Of a DNA stretch of 8,909 bases, positions 5,713-8,909 are shown one piece after another; the stretch's first letter is position 1, and every line of letters begins with the position of its first letter. The stretch comes from Firmicutes bacterium CAG:95 (lineage in GTDB: Bacteria > Bacillota > Clostridia > Lachnospirales > Lachnospiraceae), in the NCBI GenBank assembly GCA_000438155.1, contig FR902875.1, positions 1 through 8,909 of the forward strand, read 5' to 3'. The notes below the pieces were generated by a model, which saw only the letters and a program-made list of their open reading frames with translations, made no database searches and had not been told where the DNA came from. A program made the position numbers and the translations under genes.

Positions 5713-6147
5713 TCGGTTGACTTGGAGCCACCTTGCAGAGAACAGGTAGAATGTGCCTTGAAAAATACAGCAGCTTCATTTGTGGCATACGAAGAAGAAA
5801 AAGCAATCGGTATGGTTAGGCTTATTGGAGATGGCGGTATGTCATTTTACATAAAAGATTTTGCTGTCTTGCCCGGACATCAAGGGAAAGGCGTTGGTCA
5901 AATGCTGCTTATGGAATTACAGCAATATTTATTAGAGCATAAGCCAGCGGATTGGGCGGTCAGTCTGGAACTGATCAGTACGAAAGAAGCAGTTGAATTC
6001 TATAAAAAGCATGGCTTTGAGGAAAGACCATGTGAGTGGGATGTCGCACAAGGTCCGGGGAACCTTGGTTTGCGAGGACCGAAGCGGAGCGTAGAACCGG
6101 GGATGTTTAAAATGGTACGGAACGGTGATAATCTAAAAATTGAGTGA
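5692..6147 (+). CDS. GNAT acetyltransferase with altered N-terminus and internal insertion (151 aa)
   Basis: This is a GNAT-fold N-acetyltransferase, using acetyl-CoA to acetylate an unknown amine. The acetyl-CoA loop is QGKGVG (64-69), preceded by IKDFAVLPGH, and followed by the late GNAT motif AVEFYKKHGFEERPCEW. Two things are odd. First, the N-terminus (MDWFCVLSVDL) is encoded largely by the right arm of the upstream hairpin, and the first strand expected of the fold is not recognisable, so the gene may be 5'-truncated. Second, a 42-base in-frame segment bounded by CCGGGGA repeats (6055-6061 and 6097-6103) separates EWDVAQGPG from PGMFKM, where relatives usually read GPGMF directly. The start is uncertain: ATG 5692 has no good ribosome site, and ATG 5650 would lie inside the KTR gene. 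It may be functional, or a decaying gene. Confidence 0.65.
   Translation: MDWFCVLSVDLEPPCREQVECALKNTAASFVAYEEEKAIGMVRLIGDGGMSFYIKDFAVLPGHQGKGVGQMLLMELQQYLLEHKPADWAVSLELISTKEAVEFYKKHGFEERPCEWDVAQGPGNLGLRGPKRSVEPGMFKMVRNGDNLKIE
6055..6103 (+). repeat. 7-bp direct repeat CCGGGGA bounding a 42-base in-frame insert
   Basis: CCGGGGA occurs at 6055-6061 and 6097-6103, exactly 42 bases apart. The intervening DNA is markedly GC-richer than the surrounding gene and encodes a Gly/Arg/Lys-rich stretch (NLGLRGPKRSVE). The arrangement suggests insertion of a short element with target duplication, or a slip-mediated gain, that kept the reading frame. Confidence 0.55.
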
Positions 6148-6167
6148 GATTAGAAAGAGGAACAAAC

Positions 6168-6704
6168 ATGACAATACATTATGAAGAATTAAATGGTAAA
6201 AATTTTAACACATATTCACTGGATCATTTCGTGAGACATCAACGGGTAATCGAATGCTGGCGCAATGTGGATGGACAGTGGAAACTGATACCGATAGAAT
6301 TTGAAGAAAACTGGACAGTAGAACAGTGTCAGAAAATTGCAGCAGATGTGGCATTACATATGGGAAATGACCAGACAGCAATCGGTGCATTCGATGGAGA
6401 AGAGGTTATTGGCTTTATTACGGTATCTCATAACATATTTGGAAATACAGCAAAATATGTGGAACTGGTATGCTTTCAGGTCTCAGAGCCTTATCGTGGA
6501 AAGAAAATAGGAAAAACACTTTTCTATAAGGCTTGTGAGGAAGCAAAGAGGTTAGGTGCGGATAAGTTGTATATCTCAGCACACTCTTCAAAGGAAAGTC
6601 AGGCAGCATATAAAGCGATTGGCTGCGTACATGCAGAGGAAATCAACCAGAAGCTGGCGGAAGAAGAGCCATGCGATGTGCAGCTTGAATATGTTCTTGA
6701 CTAA
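6168..6704 (+). CDS. GNAT-family N-acetyltransferase (178 aa)
   Basis: The ATG at 6168 follows AGAAAGAGG with seven bases of spacing. A GTG at 6144 would extend it by 8 residues over the end of the preceding gene and is less likely. The central and C-terminal parts have the GNAT pattern: strand AIGAFDGEEVIGFITV, strand VELVCFQV, acetyl-CoA loop YRGKKIGK (R110-K116), then the C-terminal LYISAHSSKESQAAYKAIGC. The N-terminal ~55 residues (with HQRVIECWR) form a subfamily-specific extension that I do not recognise. The substrate is unknown; small amines, amino acids or an aminoglycoside-like drug are possible by family only. It starts 20 bases after the preceding acetyltransferase, so the two are probably co-transcribed. 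Confidence 0.85.
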   Translation: MTIHYEELNGKNFNTYSLDHFVRHQRVIECWRNVDGQWKLIPIEFEENWTVEQCQKIAADVALHMGNDQTAIGAFDGEEVIGFITVSHNIFGNTAKYVELVCFQVSEPYRGKKIGKTLFYKACEEAKRLGADKLYISAHSSKESQAAYKAIGCVHAEEINQKLAEEEPCDVQLEYVLD

Positions 6705-6789
6705 AGTGATAGTAGGAGAGGCTTCCATGCTCCGGAAAGAGTACAACAGCATCTGATCGTGTAAAAATTTTTGATGGGAGGAAAAAATT
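6705..6789 (+). other. 85-bp spacer with a 9-codon mini-ORF
   Basis: This is the longest gap within the accessory gene string. AGGAGAGG (6714-6721) is followed by ATG at 6727 and a nine-codon frame MLRKEYNSI ending at TGA 6754-6756. The ribosome site is good, but the peptide is too short to assess; it could be a leader peptide or the stump of a lost gene. No convincing promoter or terminator is seen here. Confidence 0.3.
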
Positions 6790-7638
6790 ATGAATATTTT
6801 CAAAGATACCATGTCAGAAATGACATATGAACAGGTTGAAAAATTAGTGGAGCAGGAGGCAATCGTATTGTTCCCGGTAGGAATTATCGAGGAGCATGGA
6901 CCGCATCTGCCATTGGGAACTGATATTTATCTGGCATATAAACAGGCACATGATGTATGGGAAGAATTAAATTCCATGAAAATTCCATGTGTGATTGCAC
7001 CACCTTTTTATCTTGGAGGAGTACAGGCACTGACCAGGCATTTTCCTGGGACATTTGCTTTTAGTAAAGAAACGATTATGGCATGTATCGAGGAATATCT
7101 TGAAAATCTCGACAGATTTGGTTTTAAACGTGTTGTATTTTTTAACGATCATGGGGATGGATTACATATTTCTGCAATCGTAGAAGCCATAAAGAATGCA
7201 AACCGGAAATTAGAGTTACAGGCTTATTGGATGGAATATGAATATGAGCTGAAGGAGCATGGTTTTTCCGGTGAAGAGGACTATATTTTGAAACTTACTG
7301 ATATGCCATTTGAAGAAATGTTTCAGATCAGCAAAGAGCCTCGGGATGCGTTTGATGTCCATGCCGGAGCATTTGAGACAGCAACCATGCGTGAAATTTA
7401 TCCGGAGGCAGTCAGAGAAAATGTACTTGTCATGTTAGAACCAACATTTCTGCAGGGAGAACAGATTGGCAAATGGTGCAATGGAGCAGCAGAGGACAAG
7501 GCGCTTATTCCAAACGGATATGTAGGAGATCCAAAAGGCAGCCAATATATTGAGACAAATTTGAAAGAGGCAGACAGGCGGATTGCAAGGGATATTGTAA
7601 ATAGCTTCGGAAAGCAGGTGAATGATAATTATGAGTAA
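6790..7638 (+). CDS. Creatininase-family metal-dependent amidohydrolase (282 aa)
   Basis: This belongs to the creatininase/creatinine amidohydrolase family, which includes ArfB-type formamide hydrolases and the mycofactocin peptidase MftE. Its members hydrolyse cyclic amides, formamides or short peptides with two metal ions. The N-terminal signature PVGIIEEHGPHLPLGTDI carries E34, H36 and D45, placed as the metal ligands of the family. The next ligand motif is FNDHGDG (H121), where most members read NGHGGN; D123 stands where creatininase has a Glu ligand. HAGAFETA (H191, E196) completes the site. ATG 6790 follows GGGAGGAAAA. The 3' end overlaps the next gene by 8 bases. The neighbouring kinase and acetyltransferases suggest work on a small amide-containing metabolite, but the substrate is not indicated. 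True creatinine turnover is unlikely without creatinase or sarcosine genes. Confidence 0.88.
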   Translation: MNIFKDTMSEMTYEQVEKLVEQEAIVLFPVGIIEEHGPHLPLGTDIYLAYKQAHDVWEELNSMKIPCVIAPPFYLGGVQALTRHFPGTFAFSKETIMACIEEYLENLDRFGFKRVVFFNDHGDGLHISAIVEAIKNANRKLELQAYWMEYEYELKEHGFSGEEDYILKLTDMPFEEMFQISKEPRDAFDVHAGAFETATMREIYPEAVRENVLVMLEPTFLQGEQIGKWCNGAAEDKALIPNGYVGDPKGSQYIETNLKEADRRIARDIVNSFGKQVNDNYE

Positions 7639-7846
7639 ATATGATCCTTTATGGAAGTGGATCAATAAACATAAAACAGACGATTTCAAGTTGACTTATG
7701 CTGAAATCGAAAACATTGCCGGAGTGCCCATAGATCATTCGTTTCTTACATTCAAAAAGGAACTTTTTAAATATGGCTTTCAGGTGGCAAAAATTTCTAT
7801 GAAGGAACAGACCGTAGATTTTGAAAAAGTAAAAGAGGAGGCTTAA
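7631..7846 (+). CDS. Small conserved YDPLW protein, DUF7662-like (71 aa)
   Basis: The protein opens with SKYDPLWKWINKH, followed by FKLTYAEIENIAGVPIDHSF and a basic, aromatic stretch KKELFKYGFQVAKISMKEQTV. The YDPLW start plus an LTYAEIE-IAG helix resembles a widespread small family of unknown function (DUF7662 as I recall it; unverified). It has no signal peptide, membrane segment or cysteines, and is probably cytoplasmic. ATG 7631 is preferred over ATG 7622 because AGGTGA (7616-7621) sits nine bases before it and directly abuts the other. It overlaps the creatininase gene by 8 bases, and its last codons (GAGGAGG) form the ribosome site of the next gene, so all three are probably translationally coupled. 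No function is assigned. Confidence 0.8.
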   Translation: MSKYDPLWKWINKHKTDDFKLTYAEIENIAGVPIDHSFLTFKKELFKYGFQVAKISMKEQTVDFEKVKEEA

Positions 7847-7849
7847 ACC

Positions 7850-8728
7850 ATGGAATTAGTAAGCAACTATATGCGTGACGATACCCTGCGCCACGCTTTA
7901 AACGATTTAACAAAGAAAACATTCGGATTTGATTTTGAAGGCTGGGTGACAGGGGGATATTTTGAGGGAGATTATATTCCATATTCATTGATTGAGGATG
8001 GAAAAATAATTTCCAATGTATCTGCAAACAGGATGACCTTTCTTCAGAATGGTGTAGATAGGAACTACATACAGATCGGAACAGTCATGACCGACGAGGC
8101 ATATCGCAGACAGGGATTGGCAAAAAAACTGATGGAGCATGTGATAAAACAGTACAAGGATGACTGTGATGGATTCTATCTGTTTGCAAATCCGGATGCT
8201 GTAGTTTTTTATAACAGGTGTGGATTTTCTAAGGAAACAGAGTATCGCTATTCTGTAAAAAATGAGTTTTGCATGGGAAAATCAGCAGGAGAAATTTTTA
8301 TGCCGGTAAATACAGCAGATGAGCAGATGAAACAGAAATATATGGATATGGTTCGCCGCAGTGCAGTTAATTCCTCACTAGAGCAGCTTAATAAATTTGG
8401 CTTGCAGATGTTTTATTCAGCAGATATGGAAAATGTATATTATGCAAAGGATATGGACTGTTTCATTGTTGCAGAAATGGAAGAAAATACTTTGCATTTA
8501 CAGAGCATCATATGCGAAAATCATGTAACACTTTTGGACGTTCTGCAGAGAGTGAAAGGGGAATATCATAACTGTCAGCTTGGTTTCACACCAGCTTTGA
8601 AAGATATGGATATATGTGTGGCAGAGCAATACGACGGTGCCGATGATTACAGGCTGGTTTTTCTAGGGGAACAGCTGAAAAGTATTGAGAATGAAAAACT
8701 TTATTTTCCGGAGCTTTCCCATGCGTAA
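7850..8728 (+). CDS. Two-domain GNAT acetyltransferase (292 aa)
   Basis: The N-terminal half (about 40-150) is a GNAT domain: YSLIEDGKIISNVSANRM, strand YIQIGTVMT, acetyl-CoA loop RRQGLA (R86-A91), then FYLFANPDAVVFYNRCGF. Residues about 160-292 form a second domain with alternating strands and helices (VYYAKDMDCFIVAEME, HLQSIICEN, LGFTPAL), loosely recalling double-domain acetyltransferases such as the Eis group; the second half has no intact acetyl-CoA loop. The start is set by GAGGAGG at 7835-7841, inside the end of the preceding gene and only a few bases beyond its stop. It is the last gene before a terminator. The substrate is unknown; a role in acetylating an amine drug or metabolite follows from the family only. 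Confidence 0.85.
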   Translation: MELVSNYMRDDTLRHALNDLTKKTFGFDFEGWVTGGYFEGDYIPYSLIEDGKIISNVSANRMTFLQNGVDRNYIQIGTVMTDEAYRRQGLAKKLMEHVIKQYKDDCDGFYLFANPDAVVFYNRCGFSKETEYRYSVKNEFCMGKSAGEIFMPVNTADEQMKQKYMDMVRRSAVNSSLEQLNKFGLQMFYSADMENVYYAKDMDCFIVAEMEENTLHLQSIICENHVTLLDVLQRVKGEYHNCQLGFTPALKDMDICVAEQYDGADDYRLVFLGEQLKSIENEKLYFPELSHA

Positions 8729-8744
8729 AGACAAGGAAAAAAAT

Positions 8745-8772
8745 AAGCCAGACGCTAAATACGCTGGCTTTT
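8745..8772 (+). terminator. Rho-independent terminator ending the accessory gene string
   Basis: AAGCCAG (8745-8751) pairs with CTGGCTT (8764-8770) across a 12-base loop, and T residues follow (TTTT in all, counting the stem end). It lies 17 bases beyond the stop of the two-domain acetyltransferase. An A-run just upstream could make it partly bidirectional. Confidence 0.75.
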
Positions 8773-8867
8773 AAATGGATTTTTGAAATTTTGTTGATGA
8801 CAGGCATAGAGTATGGCAACAGCAGGTTGCTTTTCAGAACTTAAATTTATCTATATGATATGGTTAT

Positions 8868-8875
8868 GGAGGTGA
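8868..8875 (+). promoter_or_regulatory. Strong ribosome binding site of the edge gene
   Basis: GGAGGTGA lies five bases before the ATG at 8881 and is close to full complementarity with the 16S 3' end. A possible promoter (TTTTCA 8831-8836, TATGAT 8854-8859, spacing 17) would start transcription almost on top of it, and is only tentative. Confidence 0.7.
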
Positions 8876-8880
8876 CGACG

Positions 8881-8909
8881 ATGGAAACAAAAAATATTAT
8901 TTTGAAACT
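8881..8909 (+). CDS. Start of a gene truncated by the window edge
   Basis: Only nine residues are present, METKNIILK. The strong upstream ribosome site and the position after a terminator support a real gene start. An opening of this kind (T-K-N-I-I-L-K) is common as the first strand of GNAT acetyltransferases, and three such genes lie just upstream, but nine residues cannot establish this. Confidence 0.5.

Noticed and set aside
6717..6750. Hairpin in the spacer before the creatininase gene
   Set aside because: The only pairing, CTTCC with GGAAAG, is five pairs with a bulge and no T-tail, too weak to call.

Overview
The window reads as chromosomal DNA of a low-to-mid GC Gram-positive anaerobe, most likely a gut Clostridia (Lachnospiraceae/Oscillospiraceae type). 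The grounds are strong AGGAGG-type ribosome sites, a lipoprotein with an acidic Thr/Pro/Glu linker, an AgrC-like kinase paired with a LytTR regulator, and a cysteine-rich KTR protein. This placement is inferred from gene content, not from a marker gene.

Left region (1-4558, GC-richer). A minus-strand gene (34-2175) encodes a large secreted beta-propeller-like lipoprotein. A divergent plus-strand pair encodes a LytTR response regulator (2505-3227) and a seven-TM AgrC-like histidine kinase (3224-4558), which overlap by ATGA. The 329-bp divergent intergenic region is unusually structured. It holds a ~133-bp palindromic MITE-like repeat (2206-2338) in the leader of the lipoprotein gene, a second copy of which ends 3 bp beyond the lipoprotein stop codon (1-30). 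It also holds a minus-strand promoter (TTGAAA/TATACT), a plus-strand promoter (TTGCCG/TATAAT), and three 20-bp direct repeats lying exactly between the two -35 boxes. The simplest reading is that the LytTR regulator binds these repeats and controls both itself and the lipoprotein.

Right region (about 4620-8728, visibly AT-richer, all plus strand). This is a compact accessory gene string: PfkB/FrlD-like sugar kinase, cysteine-rich KTR zinc-ribbon protein, a GNAT acetyltransferase with an abnormal N-terminus and a 14-codon internal insertion, a second GNAT, a creatininase-family metallohydrolase, a small YDPLW protein, and a two-domain GNAT. A rho-independent terminator follows at 8745-8772. 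Several neighbours overlap or nearly touch, so co-transcription is likely, but a 19-bp hairpin with a T-tail sits on the KTR/GNAT junction and may end or attenuate transcription there. At the right edge another ORF starts (8881) behind a strong ribosome site.

The right-hand genes look like a small-molecule modification or salvage cassette (kinase, amidohydrolase, three acetyltransferases). No substrate can be assigned from sequence alone. The composition change and the KTR gene suggest it was acquired horizontally. No rRNA, tRNA, CRISPR array, transposase or integrase is visible.
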